Below, piece by piece: positions 27,389 through 36,427 of a DNA stretch of 64,000 bases (the stretch's first letter is position 1; every line of letters starts with the position of its first letter). Origin of the DNA: MPNP01 sp026710155 (lineage in GTDB: Bacteria; Pseudomonadota; Alphaproteobacteria; Rhodobacterales; Rhodobacteraceae). Below the pieces are notes generated by a model. That model searched no databases. It had not been told where the DNA came from and saw nothing but the letters and a program-made list of their open reading frames with translations. The DNA lies in NCBI GenBank assembly GCA_965200885.1, contig OZ241737.1, forward strand, positions 2,232,001 to 2,296,000, read 5' to 3'. Position numbers and translations under genes: made by a program.

Positions 27389-27735
27389 GTAACTATTCAG
27401 GTATGAAAACAATCAACATATGGATCATTGCCCTTATGGATGTTGCCCTTTTGAAAGCCGGTCCCGATCAAGGGCTTGCAGGCAAACCGTCCAAAGCCGG
27501 AAAGGATTGCAGGCATTGGATGGGGCCGACAATCCGCTGTCCGGATTTCGATGCAGGCAAGTGAAGTCATCCGGTTCCATTCCTGCAACAGGGGATGTAC
27601 AGTCCCTGCCCGGGATCATTGCTGCCGGGGATGCGCATATCCGGGAGTTGGAAACCCGGCTTGGGGAGGACGGGAATGGGTTCCTGGCATTTGAGGCGAG
27701 GTTTCGCTTGCAGGTTGAGATCAATGGGGCATGAC
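27389..27735. mobile_element. Terminal fragment of a GTAACTATTCAGG (IS66-like) element
   Basis: Starts GTAACTATTCAGGTAT and runs into markedly GC-rich sequence. It is homologous, in inverted orientation, to about 45640-45928. The plus-strand frame near its end reads AAGDAHIRELETRLGEDGNG and RFRLQVEINGA, similar to the coiled-coil N-terminus of IS66 TnpC. It stops abruptly at 27735, where the DUF4143 debris begins. A truncated element end, not an active IS. Confidence 0.5.
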
Positions 27736-27777
27736 CATCATTTCAATATTGGTGGGATACTAGTGCCTGCCCAGAAA

Positions 27778-28218
27778 ACACCCGATTTTGACAAATCACC
27801 AAAAATCCAGGCAGTCAAATCACCACGTACCTATATTCGGGACAGCGGTATTGTACAAATACCCAACTACGAAGCATTGCTGGGACACCCCATCCTGGGT
27901 AAGAGCTGGGAGGGATTTGTTGTTGAAACGATTATCAATGCTTTGCCATGGGACATCCAGCCCTCTTTCTACCGTACGTCAGCAGGAGCCGAAATTGATC
28001 TGGTTCTTGAATTTGGGCTATTCGAGTATTGGGCTATTGAAATCAAGGCAAGTCGTACTCCAAACCTTACCAAGGGATTTCACATGGCATGCGAGGATTT
28101 TTGGGAAAAAAGAAAATTTGTCGTGTACACAGGTGAAGAGATATTCCCTAGCAGCAATGAAACAACTATCTTGTCTCTCGTACATTTTATTGATGAGTTG
28201 AGAAAGCAAACTAGATAG
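27778..28218 (+). pseudogene. C-terminal fragment of a DUF4143 ATPase
   Basis: About 147 codons similar to the C-terminal DUF4143 region of AAA_14-DUF4143 proteins: SPRTYIRDSG, then LLGHPILGKSWEGFVVETII, FYRTSAGAEIDLVLE, WAIEIKASRTPNLTKGFH and KFVVYTGEE. The AAA ATPase half is absent, replaced upstream by the IS66-like fragment. A few residues after YIRDSG (the usual HALLGI) are deleted. The D and E-x-K in AEIDLVLE and IEIKAS resemble a PD-(D/E)xK nuclease core. It has no obvious ribosome site of its own, so probably a relic. Confidence 0.75.
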
Positions 28219-28233
28219 ATCAGGCTTACTATC

Positions 28234-29010
28234 ATGAAAATTATAACCTACAGTGATTTGCATATGGAATTCGGCAGTACGATCACGCCACCTGAAGACA
28301 GCTTTGCTGATCTAATGATTCTGGCAGGGGACCTCATCACTTTTCGTGATTATAAACCACTAGACCGATTTCTTGAGAGATGGAAAAAGCCAGCCATTTT
28401 TGTTGCCGGCAATCACGAATACTACACCAATACAAATATGCACACGGAGGCTGCAAGATTTCAGGATTGGCTATCCGATAACCATCCAAACGTTCACTTT
28501 TTGAGGGACCGTTCAATTACCATTGAGGGAATTCACTTTTTCGGCGGTACAATGTGGACAGATTTTCTTGGAGGTTCAGAAAGGGCAATGCATCAAGCAC
28601 AATCCCAAATGAATGACTTCAGACTTATCAAAATGGAAGACAGAGTTTCACTAACTCCGCAATACACCACAAAACTCCACAGCGAATTTGTTAAAAAAAT
28701 ACTGCACTGGTTCAAGCAGCCACTTGCAGGAAAACGCATAGTTGTTACACACCATGCGCCAGTCATCAAGCCAATGACGAAATATATAGGCAGCCTCCTT
28801 TCACCAGCCTTCAATTCCACGGACATGATTGAAATCATCAGTCAATACCAACCTGATTTATGGATTTATGGTCACACCCATGAATGTGATGACCATTATT
28901 TGGAAAAAACCAGAATCATTTCAAATCAAAGTGGATATCCAAGTAGAAGTCAAAGATATGAATGCGGTAAAGATTTTGACCCTGCCGGCAAACCATTAAA
29001 CATTGGATAA
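28234..29010 (+). CDS. Calcineurin-like metallophosphoesterase
   Basis: 258 residues with the full set of dinuclear-metal motifs: SDLHME at residues 7-12, ILAGDLI near 30, VAGNHEYY near 55, VTHHAP near 170 and GHTHE near 210. No signal peptide. Substrates of this family range from nucleotides to proteins and cannot be named here. It starts 15 bp after the DUF4143 remnant and has an ATG start. GC content is like the core genes, so the gene itself need not be recent. Confidence 0.85.
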   Translation: MKIITYSDLHMEFGSTITPPEDSFADLMILAGDLITFRDYKPLDRFLERWKKPAIFVAGNHEYYTNTNMHTEAARFQDWLSDNHPNVHFLRDRSITIEGIHFFGGTMWTDFLGGSERAMHQAQSQMNDFRLIKMEDRVSLTPQYTTKLHSEFVKKILHWFKQPLAGKRIVVTHHAPVIKPMTKYIGSLLSPAFNSTDMIEIISQYQPDLWIYGHTHECDDHYLEKTRIISNQSGYPSRSQRYECGKDFDPAGKPLNIG

Positions 29011-29138
29011 TATTCATTTTATTGCTATCAGCACTGTCGCTTGGATGAACTATTCTCCAATGTCCAGAACTGAATAATACCTCGAAATTTGGATTTATTT
29101 TGATGCCGTCTGGAGTATGCTAAATTTAGTTTGGGTAA

Positions 29139-29226
29139 TGGCGGAGAGACAGGGATTCGAACCCTGGGTACCCTAAGGTACAACGATTTTCGAGACCGCC
29201 CCGTTCGACCACTCCGGCACCTCTCC
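29139..29226 (-). tRNA. tRNA-Ser (CGA anticodon)
   Basis: Read on the minus strand, the acceptor stem GGAGAGG pairs with TCTCTCC. The D arm is CCGG...CGGG, the anticodon loop is CTCGAAA giving anticodon CGA, and a long variable arm typical of serine tRNAs follows. The T arm is CAGGG-TTCGAAT-CCCTG. A discriminator G and an encoded CCA follow at 29141-29139. Reads UCG codons. Confidence 0.95.
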
Positions 29227-29448
29227 GCGAATATTCAGCACTATTAAATAATCAGAGGTGAAACAATCTCAAGGAAATATTATATCTTGAATACCAACGG
29301 GGATGACTTTACTGCAAAAAATTTTAGCAAGTTTTAATCTTTGCAATTCAAAGTTTCATAAAAGTTTAATATTTCTTCATCATAATCGAAATAAAGAAAC
29401 AATAACTGTCTTTCCAAATTGTTATCTCGATTCAAAAGGAGGATATAA

Positions 29449-30486
29449 ATGAGATTTTTTACAATTCTGATATCCACATCAATGCTTATATGTGGTGCTA
29501 TTTCAGTTTCAGCGCGCGACCAGATTAGCATAGTGGGGTCATCTACCGTATTTCCATATACCCAGGCTGTAGCCGAGGAGTTTTCCAATTTGACAGGGTC
29601 ACCTTCACCGATTGTCGAATCAACCGGAACGGGTGGTGGAATGAAGCTCTTTTGCAGTGGTATTGGGGAATCATTTCCTGATTTGACAGGTGCTTCTCGA
29701 GCCATGAAATCTTCAGAGCACGAACTTTGTCAGCAGAATGGAGTAACCGATATTTCAGAAGCGTTGATTGGTTTTGATGGCCTATCCATTGCAGGGTCTA
29801 GATCCAATGAAGCCGACTGGAACCTTTCTTTGGTGGAAATTTTTTTGGCGCTGGCCGCCGAAGTCCCTCAAGGTAATGAAATGGTACCTAATTATTACAC
29901 CAAATGGTCAGAAATAAACCCTGATCTTCCAGATATCGATATTTTGACTTATGGACCACCCCCAACCTCTGGAACAAGAGATGCATTCGTGGAATTGGCC
30001 ATGCATGTCGGTTGCAAGAAGCTGCCTTATGTATCTGAAAATGGTTTGGACAGGGACAAGGGCTGGGTCATGGAAAACTGCTCCAGAATGCGTCAAGATG
30101 GCCCATTTGTTGAAGCAGGTGAGAATGACAATCTTATCGTGCAGCGATTGAATGCAGATTCAGATGCTCTTGGGATTTTTGGTTATTCATTCCTTTATGA
30201 AAATTCCGATACCCTCAAGGCCGTATCTATCAATGGAGTATTACCTGATATTGATACCATTGGGGATAAATCCTATCCGATTTCACGGCCTCTGTATTTT
30301 TATACCAAGAATGCTCATCGTGGAGTAATTCCCAATTTTCAGGAATTCATTGAAGAGTATATGTCTGAGGAAGCACTTGGACCTGATGGTTACCTTGCCG
30401 AACGGGGGTTGGTAACCTTGAATGAGGAAGCCAGGTCAAATTTGCAAAATAATGTCATTAACGCAGTAAACATGGATCCTAAATAA
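29449..30486 (+). CDS. pstS: Phosphate ABC transporter, periplasmic binding protein
   Basis: 345 residues. A secretion signal (MRFFTILISTSMLICGAISV, cleavage near SVSA-RD) is followed by a PstS-type domain: IVGSSTVFPYTQAVAEEF at the N-terminus and ESTGTGGGMKLFCSGIG forming the phosphate site. TSGTRDAFVE and SDALGIFGYSF are further on. It captures phosphate for the PstCA channel encoded directly downstream (15 bp gap). A ribosome site AAAGGAGG precedes the ATG. Complete. Confidence 0.94.
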   Translation: MRFFTILISTSMLICGAISVSARDQISIVGSSTVFPYTQAVAEEFSNLTGSPSPIVESTGTGGGMKLFCSGIGESFPDLTGASRAMKSSEHELCQQNGVTDISEALIGFDGLSIAGSRSNEADWNLSLVEIFLALAAEVPQGNEMVPNYYTKWSEINPDLPDIDILTYGPPPTSGTRDAFVELAMHVGCKKLPYVSENGLDRDKGWVMENCSRMRQDGPFVEAGENDNLIVQRLNADSDALGIFGYSFLYENSDTLKAVSINGVLPDIDTIGDKSYPISRPLYFYTKNAHRGVIPNFQEFIEEYMSEEALGPDGYLAERGLVTLNEEARSNLQNNVINAVNMDPK

Positions 30487-30501
30487 GCGATTGTCCCTAA
30501 A

Positions 30502-31878
30502 ATGACCATCCTCGCTTTCGCACTGCTCATTTTTTTTGCATCACTCGGATGCATAATCAATCACCGGTCGGCTGTTTCACTCAGAAACAGCCGTCTAAGG
30601 CTTGCCTCAATCACCCTTTATCATGGCCTGTTTTCCTTATTCCTTGTATTTATACCAATTCTTATCTTGATTTTATTGTGGTTGGTTCTCCAGAACCCCT
30701 TGTTGGAATTATATCTCTTGAGATCGGTTCTGGTGGAATACCTGGCAGGTGCCAACAAGGGTGAAACAGACCTGATGCTGGCGGAAATTCGATCCATAGC
30801 CAGTGGAACCATATTTGGTCAACCTGAAGAATGGAAACTAGCTGCCGGTGAACAATTGGCGGCTTTGCAAGATCTTTTTTCCAAATTACTTGTATTTACG
30901 ATTGCAGTATTGGCACTGATTTTGATTTTTGTCGCAAGATACAAGGTGCGGCCAGAATTTCGGGCCCGACAGAATGTGGAAAGAATTGTCACCTGGTTGA
31001 TGATCGCCTGTTCTGTAGTGGCAATATTTACCACCCTTGGTATCATCGCATCACTGATGGTAGAAACCGGTAGATTTTTCAGTCTTGTGCCAATTACCGA
31101 GTTTCTTTTTGGATTGAATTGGGAACCTCAAATACCGATGAGGGAAGATCAGGTTGCCGCCGAAGGTGCCTTCGGATGGATTCCGGTTTTTACAGGAACA
31201 CTGGTTATAACTGCTGTTGCGTTGTTTCTTTCAGTACCTGTCGGATTGATGTCAGCGATTTATCTCAATGAATTTGCCAATCACCGCGTCAGATCGATAA
31301 GCAAACCCGTGCTCGAAATCCTTGCCGGAGTGCCAACCATCGTTTATGGATTCTTTGCTATTTTGGTCGTGACACCTGCATTCAGAAGCTTTGGTGACGC
31401 AGTCGGAATAGAAGTTTCCCCGAATACTGCCTTGGCCGCGGGTGGCGTCATGGGAATAATGCTCATTCCGTTTATTTCCTCCTTTACGGATGATGCTCTA
31501 TCAGCAGTTCCAAAATCCCTCAGGGATGGCTCCCTTGCCTTGGGAGCAACTCCTTCGGAAACGATGTTGAAGGTTTTATTCCCGGCAGCCATACCTGGTA
31601 TCGTGGGGGGTATCCTACTTGCGGTGAGCAGGGCAATCGGGGAAACAATGATTGTTGTCATGGCGGCCGGTTTAATTGCAAAATTTACGATCAATCCCCT
31701 GGATAGTGTAACGACAGTAACGGTTCAGATCGTTACCCTGCTGATTGGCGATACCTCATTTGACAATCCCAAGACCCTTGCTGCATTCGCTCTCGGAATG
31801 ATGCTCTTTATCGTAACCCTGATCATCAATATTTTTGCCCTCCGCATTGTTCAGAAATACAGGGAAATCTATGATTGA
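30502..31878 (+). CDS. pstC: Phosphate ABC transporter permease PstC
   Basis: 458 residues, longer than the E. coli protein (about 320), with an extra N-terminal membrane region of roughly 170 residues. This long form is common in alphaproteobacteria. The C-terminal half is the permease core, with the ABC-interaction loop LRDGSLALGATPSETMLKVL and AAIPGIVGGILLAVSRAIGE. Inner-membrane protein; pairs with PstA. Confidence 0.93.
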   Translation: MTILAFALLIFFASLGCIINHRSAVSLRNSRLRLASITLYHGLFSLFLVFIPILILILLWLVLQNPLLELYLLRSVLVEYLAGANKGETDLMLAEIRSIASGTIFGQPEEWKLAAGEQLAALQDLFSKLLVFTIAVLALILIFVARYKVRPEFRARQNVERIVTWLMIACSVVAIFTTLGIIASLMVETGRFFSLVPITEFLFGLNWEPQIPMREDQVAAEGAFGWIPVFTGTLVITAVALFLSVPVGLMSAIYLNEFANHRVRSISKPVLEILAGVPTIVYGFFAILVVTPAFRSFGDAVGIEVSPNTALAAGGVMGIMLIPFISSFTDDALSAVPKSLRDGSLALGATPSETMLKVLFPAAIPGIVGGILLAVSRAIGETMIVVMAAGLIAKFTINPLDSVTTVTVQIVTLLIGDTSFDNPKTLAAFALGMMLFIVTLIINIFALRIVQKYREIYD

Positions 31879-31920
31879 TGCTTCCTGAAGCATCAAATTG
31901 AACTCAGAGTGGAAACTGAA

Positions 31921-33177
31921 ATGGATACCATCAATCTTGTAAAACGAAGTCTTCCCAGAAGGAACCGAAATCAAATAATCCTCAAGGGTTTGGGGGCGTC
32001 GGCAATCATTTTTGCCTTCCTGATGCTGATTATCCTGATTTCTTCCCTCGCAACCAGTGGTTACAAGGCCCTTACCCAGACCCATATTGAATTCAGTGTC
32101 TATGTCGATCCGGCCAAAATCAAGCCGGAAAGACTGCCCAGGGGAAATTTCAAGGGGGTGTTGCAGGATTCCATATTTGTTCACCATGAAGGGGAATTGT
32201 CAAAGAGCGAGCGGAAACAACTCGCTAAAATACTGAGTAATGGGGCCCAATTCGAATTGCGGGACAGGGTTGTTTCTGACTCCAGCCTAGTTGGTCAAAG
32301 CATTACCCTGAAAGTACCAACATCCGATCCTTATGATCAGTTGAACAAAAATTTGATCGACCGGCAAACAGAAGAGGAATTCAGGCGCCTGAAGGATAAT
32401 GAAATCGCATGGTTTGATTCTCTTGATGGAAAAGGTTTGATTTCCAAGCCCTTGAACTGGGGATTGATTTTCAATACTGACAGCCGTTTTCCCGAGCTGG
32501 CAGGATTGAGGGGTGCCCTGATCGGTTCGTTCTGGGCACTTCTTGTTTGTTTTCTGATTTCATTTCCATTGGGTATTGGTGCAGCAATTTACCTCGAGGA
32601 ATTTGCTACAAAGAATAAATTCAGCAATTTTATCGAGGTCAATATCAATAACCTCGCAGCCGTACCATCGGTTGTTTTTGGCTTGCTGGCACTTGCAGTA
32701 TTTATCGGGTGGCTGGGATTGCCAAGATCAGCACCCCTGGTCGGAGGAATGGCCTTGGCCCTGATGACCATGCCAACAATAATCATTGCCACGAGGGCGG
32801 CCCTCAAGGCGGTCCCCCCAAGTATAAGGGAAGCGGCACTTGGGGTAGGGGCCTCGAGACAACAAGTCGTATTTGGGCATGTGCTTCCCCTTGCCATGCC
32901 GGGCATCTTGACCGGAACCATCATCGGTTTGGCCCAGGCATTGGGAGAAACGGCACCATTGCTTCTTATCGGCATGAATGCCTTCATCACTTCAGCTCCG
33001 GGTACACCATTGGACACCTCAACAGCCTTGCCAACCCAGATATTCATCTGGGCTGACAGTCCGGAAAGGGGATTTGTAAGCAGGGCTTCGGCAGCAATTC
33101 TGGTTTTGCTTGCTTTCCTGATAACAATGAATGCCTTGGCAATCTACCTCAGGAATAAATTTGAAAGAACCTGGTGA
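31921..33177 (+). CDS. pstA: Phosphate ABC transporter permease PstA
   Basis: About 418 residues with an N-terminal transmembrane helix (GASAIIFAFLMLIILISSLA) and a long periplasmic insertion (residues about 55-190) before the permease core. The coupling loop reads REAALGVGASRQQVVFGHVL and is followed by GIIGLAQALGETAPLL-type helices. I chose the ATG at 31921; a GTG at 31909 is in frame. No pstB or phoU follows: the next gene is rplU. The ATPase needed to drive transport must be elsewhere. Confidence 0.92.
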   Translation: MDTINLVKRSLPRRNRNQIILKGLGASAIIFAFLMLIILISSLATSGYKALTQTHIEFSVYVDPAKIKPERLPRGNFKGVLQDSIFVHHEGELSKSERKQLAKILSNGAQFELRDRVVSDSSLVGQSITLKVPTSDPYDQLNKNLIDRQTEEEFRRLKDNEIAWFDSLDGKGLISKPLNWGLIFNTDSRFPELAGLRGALIGSFWALLVCFLISFPLGIGAAIYLEEFATKNKFSNFIEVNINNLAAVPSVVFGLLALAVFIGWLGLPRSAPLVGGMALALMTMPTIIIATRAALKAVPPSIREAALGVGASRQQVVFGHVLPLAMPGILTGTIIGLAQALGETAPLLLIGMNAFITSAPGTPLDTSTALPTQIFIWADSPERGFVSRASAAILVLLAFLITMNALAIYLRNKFERTW

Positions 33178-33344
33178 AAATTCAACTAGAAGAGGGGTGA
33201 ACAACAGTTTTTTTCATCAAGTGTTGAAATTGCCCCGATTAATTCAATATTCAACACCGAGCACCGACAGCTGTGTGAAGAATGTTTTTTACTTGGTCAA
33301 TCGGCCAAGGTACCACCAATTACTCCGGATTTATTGAGGAATCT

Positions 33345-33815
33345 ATGGACAATTCAGAAACCCTGAAAGATGAGGAATCAATTGACATTTCCGATGATGA
33401 AAATGTTGATGATATTGAAGATGCCGAGGACGATAGTATTGGGTTATATACCGTGATCAATCCGGAAGTTTCAGCAGTCTTTTCCTATAATGGCAAGCAA
33501 TTCCCGGTCAAGGCCGGTGAACGTTGCAAAATCCTTGATCTGGAAGTACCGGAGGTTGGATCCGAGTTGACTGTTGATACTGTCATGATGGGCTCAGGCT
33601 CAGAATCAGTCTTGGGGAATCCGTACATACCCGATGCCAAGGTTGTACTTGAATCCCTTGGATTAAGAACCAGAAAACTAATCAGTTTCAAGAAAAGACG
33701 CCGGAAAAATTCTTCCAAGACAACCAGAGGATACAGGCAGAAATCAACATTATTCATGATCAAGAGCATTGAAATACCTGGTTTGCCCAATTCCTATTGT
33801 CAGAAAAATATATAA
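33345..33815 (+). CDS. rplU: Ribosomal protein L21 with an acidic N-terminal extension
   Basis: 156 residues against about 100-105 for ordinary L21. Residues about 45-150 match L21: VFSYNGKQFPVKAGERCKIL, then GNPYIPDAKVVLESLG, ISFKKRRRKNSSKTTRGYRQ and TLFMIKSI. The first ~40 residues are strongly acidic (DEESIDISDDENVDDIEDAE), which is unusual for a ribosomal protein. ATG 33345 follows GAGGA. The frame extends to a TTG at 33282, but no ribosome site supports that. Neighbour rpmA (L27) is in the standard order. Confidence 0.92.
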   Translation: MDNSETLKDEESIDISDDENVDDIEDAEDDSIGLYTVINPEVSAVFSYNGKQFPVKAGERCKILDLEVPEVGSELTVDTVMMGSGSESVLGNPYIPDAKVVLESLGLRTRKLISFKKRRRKNSSKTTRGYRQKSTLFMIKSIEIPGLPNSYCQKNI

Positions 33816-33861
33816 CACTATTCTCTATCAACAGGTTAAATTCAACTAAGGAATAAATCTC

Positions 33862-34116
33862 ATGGCACATAAGAAAGCTGGTGGTTCTTCACGTAACGGT
33901 CGAGACTCGGCAGGACGACGGCTGGGTGTAAAAAAGTTTGGTGGGGAAAAGGTGATTCCTGGAAATATTTTGATCCGTCAACGTGGTAACAAGTTCTGGG
34001 CAGGTGAGGGTACCGGTACTGGCAAGGACCATACCATTTTTGCCACAATCGAAGGCCATGTATCCTTCTCAAGGGGTTACAAGGGAAGGAATTTTGTGTC
34101 GGTTACACAAGGTTAG
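33862..34116 (+). CDS. rpmA: Ribosomal protein L27
   Basis: 84 residues with the L27 N-terminus MAHKKAGGSSRNGRDSAGRR and the conserved GGEKVIPGNILIRQRG and FWAGEGTGTGKDHTIFA. The N-terminal arm reaches the peptidyl-transferase centre. Downstream of rplU by 46 bp and followed by a terminator hairpin. Confidence 0.97.
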   Translation: MAHKKAGGSSRNGRDSAGRRLGVKKFGGEKVIPGNILIRQRGNKFWAGEGTGTGKDHTIFATIEGHVSFSRGYKGRNFVSVTQG

Positions 34117-34192
34117 GTCATCCAATACCTTTGTTCGGATTTATCAACTTACACCTCATTATTACATCTAACCACAAAAATATTATCCTGAG

Positions 34193-34222
34193 AAAAGGCT
34201 GCAGGGAAAGTAGCCTTTTTGT
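34193..34222 (+). terminator. Rho-independent terminator after rplU-rpmA
   Basis: AAAAGGCT pairs with AGCCTTTTT across an 11-base loop and ends in a T-rich run (TTTTTGTT). It lies 77 bp after the rpmA stop and before obgE, separating the ribosomal-protein transcript from the obgE-proBA unit. Confidence 0.75.
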
Positions 34223-34256
34223 TATATATTTGTGATCTTTATATTTTGGATTGACG

Positions 34257-35294
34257 ATGCAATTCCTGGATTTGGCAAAAATCAAAGTCCGTTCCGGTTC
34301 TGGGGGTAATGGCGCAGTCAGTTTTCGCAAGGAAAAATTTATTGAATTTGGTGGTCCTGACGGAGGAAACGGAGGGAAGGGTGGTGATGTCATCATCAAA
34401 ACTCGGGAAAGCCTCAATACCTTGATCGATTTTTCCTATCGACGTCATTTTTTTGCTGGCAACGGCAAGTCCGGTAGTGGCCGTCAAAGACATGGCGCCA
34501 ATGGCAATGATGTCGTGCTTGATGTTCCCATTGGTACTGAAATCCTTGACGAGTCACGATCCGTTCTGCTTTTTGACCTGGTCACCAAGGATCAGCTGGT
34601 TACCCTGCTTCAAGGTGGAACTGGCGGCTTTGGCAATGCCCACTTCAAGTCCTCAACCAATCAGGCACCTCGTATTGCCAATTCAGGTATGGAAGGAAAG
34701 GAACTCACCATCTATTTGCGTTTGAAAATCTTCGCTGATGTTGGTCTGGTGGGGCTACCAAATTCAGGCAAATCAACATTTCTGTCGGCTGTATCTAATG
34801 CCAAGCCCAAAAGTGGTGACTATCCCTTTACCACACTGTACCCCAAATTGGGACTGGTCAGCAGGGGTGATATCGATTTCACCGTTGCTGATATTCCGGG
34901 TTTGATTCAGGGTTCAAGTGAAGGCAAGGGTCTGGGTGACAGGTTTTTGGGACATGTTGAGAGAAGTTCCGTTTTGTTGCAACTGATTGATGCTACCGGC
35001 AATGCCCCGCTGAGGGATTATGGGATCATCAATAATGAACTGGAAAGATACGGCAATGGACTTTCCAGCAAACCCAGGATTGTCGCTGTAAACAAGATCG
35101 ATCAAATTGATTCTGATGTGACGAAATTTATGGAGGGGCTTGCAGCCAAAATACCTTATAAATTATACCCGGTATCTGCCCTGATGAAAACCGGACTGGA
35201 TGATTGTTTGGAGTATCTTACGCAAACACTCGTTGATGAAGAGTGTTCCAAGGAAGAACTCCATGAGGAAATAAGCACAGAATGGACACCCTGA
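34257..35294 (+). CDS. obgE: Obg-family GTPase (ribosome assembly/CgtA)
   Basis: About 345 residues. The glycine-rich Obg fold covers residues 1-155 (RSGSGGNGAVSFRKEKFIEF, GGPDGGNGGKGGDV). The GTPase domain follows with G1 GLPNSGKST near 165, G3 DIPGL near 212 and G4 NKID near 282. It works in late 50S assembly and stress control. ATG 34257 is preferred over an in-frame TTG six bases upstream. It overlaps proB by 13 bp. Confidence 0.96.
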   Translation: MQFLDLAKIKVRSGSGGNGAVSFRKEKFIEFGGPDGGNGGKGGDVIIKTRESLNTLIDFSYRRHFFAGNGKSGSGRQRHGANGNDVVLDVPIGTEILDESRSVLLFDLVTKDQLVTLLQGGTGGFGNAHFKSSTNQAPRIANSGMEGKELTIYLRLKIFADVGLVGLPNSGKSTFLSAVSNAKPKSGDYPFTTLYPKLGLVSRGDIDFTVADIPGLIQGSSEGKGLGDRFLGHVERSSVLLQLIDATGNAPLRDYGIINNELERYGNGLSSKPRIVAVNKIDQIDSDVTKFMEGLAAKIPYKLYPVSALMKTGLDDCLEYLTQTLVDEECSKEELHEEISTEWTP

Positions 35295-36397
35295 AATCCT
35301 TTGAGCAAGCCTCGAAGGTCATCATCAAAATTGGTTCTTCACTGTTAATCAACAGTGAAACCGGTAAATTGAATGCCAAATGGCTACGAACACTCGCCGA
35401 AGATATCGATTCGCTGAAGCAACAGGAAAAGCAGGTCGTCATTGTTTCCTCGGGTTCGATAGCTCTGGGTAGGAGAATTCTGGACTTTCCGGCAGGAAAA
35501 TTGTCATTGGAACAAACCCAGGCCTCAGCTGCTTGTGGGCAAATCAAATTGGCTGGCATGTATGGGGAAATACTGAAGCCTTTTGGACATAAAACGGCAC
35601 AAATCCTGCTGACACTGGATGACAATGATAACCGCAAGCGCTTTTTGAACGCAAGGGCAACAATGTCAACCTTGCTTGCCATGGGGGTGGTTCCGATAAT
35701 CAATGAAAATGACAGCATTGCCACAGATGAAATAAGGTTTGGGGACAATGATCGCCTTGCTGCCCAGGTATCGGTAATGATCGGCGCAGACATATTGGTA
35801 CTTTTTTCTGATGTCGATGGATTGTACGACAAGGATCCCAGGAAACATTCCGATGCCGTGCGATTGAAAACGGTCTCTTCAGTTGATTCAAAAATCTTTG
35901 CCATGGCTGGTTCGACAGGTACGGAACTATCAAGTGGCGGCATGAAAACCAAATTGATTGCAGCCCGAACGGCCATCAAAGCAGGTTGTGCAATGGTCAT
36001 ATCCGAAGGAAAGGTAAATCATCCTTTGCAACATTTGTTGAAAGGCGGAAACTGCACCTGGTTTATTCCTGAACACGATCCCCAGATCGCCAGAAAGCAC
36101 TGGATTGCCTCTATGAAACCCAAGGGAAGTATTTATATTGATGATGGTGCGGTTCAGGCCTTGCAGAGTGGCAAATCCCTTCTTCCAGCAGGCGTTCATA
36201 AGGTGGTTGGAACATTTGGCAGGGGTGATGCCGTTGAGATAATCTCTCGCAAGGGCGAACGGTTGGGTGCGGGATTGATTCGTTACAACAAAACCGAAAG
36301 TGAATTGATCAAGGGACACAAATCCAGCGAGATCGAGCAAATTCTCGGTTTCCCCGGAAGGGCGGCCCTGATACACAGAGATGATATGTCGTGGTGA
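35282..36397 (+). CDS. proB: Glutamate 5-kinase
   Basis: First step of proline synthesis, phosphorylating glutamate. 371 residues: an amino-acid kinase domain (IIKIGSSLLIN, VIVSSGSIALGRR, INENDSIATDEIRFGDND, LSSGGMKTKLIAA) and a C-terminal PUA domain (GSIYIDDGAVQAL, LPAGVHKVVGTFGRGD). The long PUA form is the one usually feedback-inhibited by proline. Overlaps obgE and lies 30 bp before proA. Confidence 0.96.
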   Translation: MDTLKSFEQASKVIIKIGSSLLINSETGKLNAKWLRTLAEDIDSLKQQEKQVVIVSSGSIALGRRILDFPAGKLSLEQTQASAACGQIKLAGMYGEILKPFGHKTAQILLTLDDNDNRKRFLNARATMSTLLAMGVVPIINENDSIATDEIRFGDNDRLAAQVSVMIGADILVLFSDVDGLYDKDPRKHSDAVRLKTVSSVDSKIFAMAGSTGTELSSGGMKTKLIAARTAIKAGCAMVISEGKVNHPLQHLLKGGNCTWFIPEHDPQIARKHWIASMKPKGSIYIDDGAVQALQSGKSLLPAGVHKVVGTFGRGDAVEIISRKGERLGAGLIRYNKTESELIKGHKSSEIEQILGFPGRAALIHRDDMSW

Positions 36398-36427
36398 ATG
36401 TTTATTTGAATGGAGTGGATTGGTTAG

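Noticed and set aside
29404..29430. Possible Pho box upstream of pstS
   Set aside because: CTGTCTTTCCAAATTGTTA only loosely resembles the tandem CTGTCAT repeat; too weak to call.
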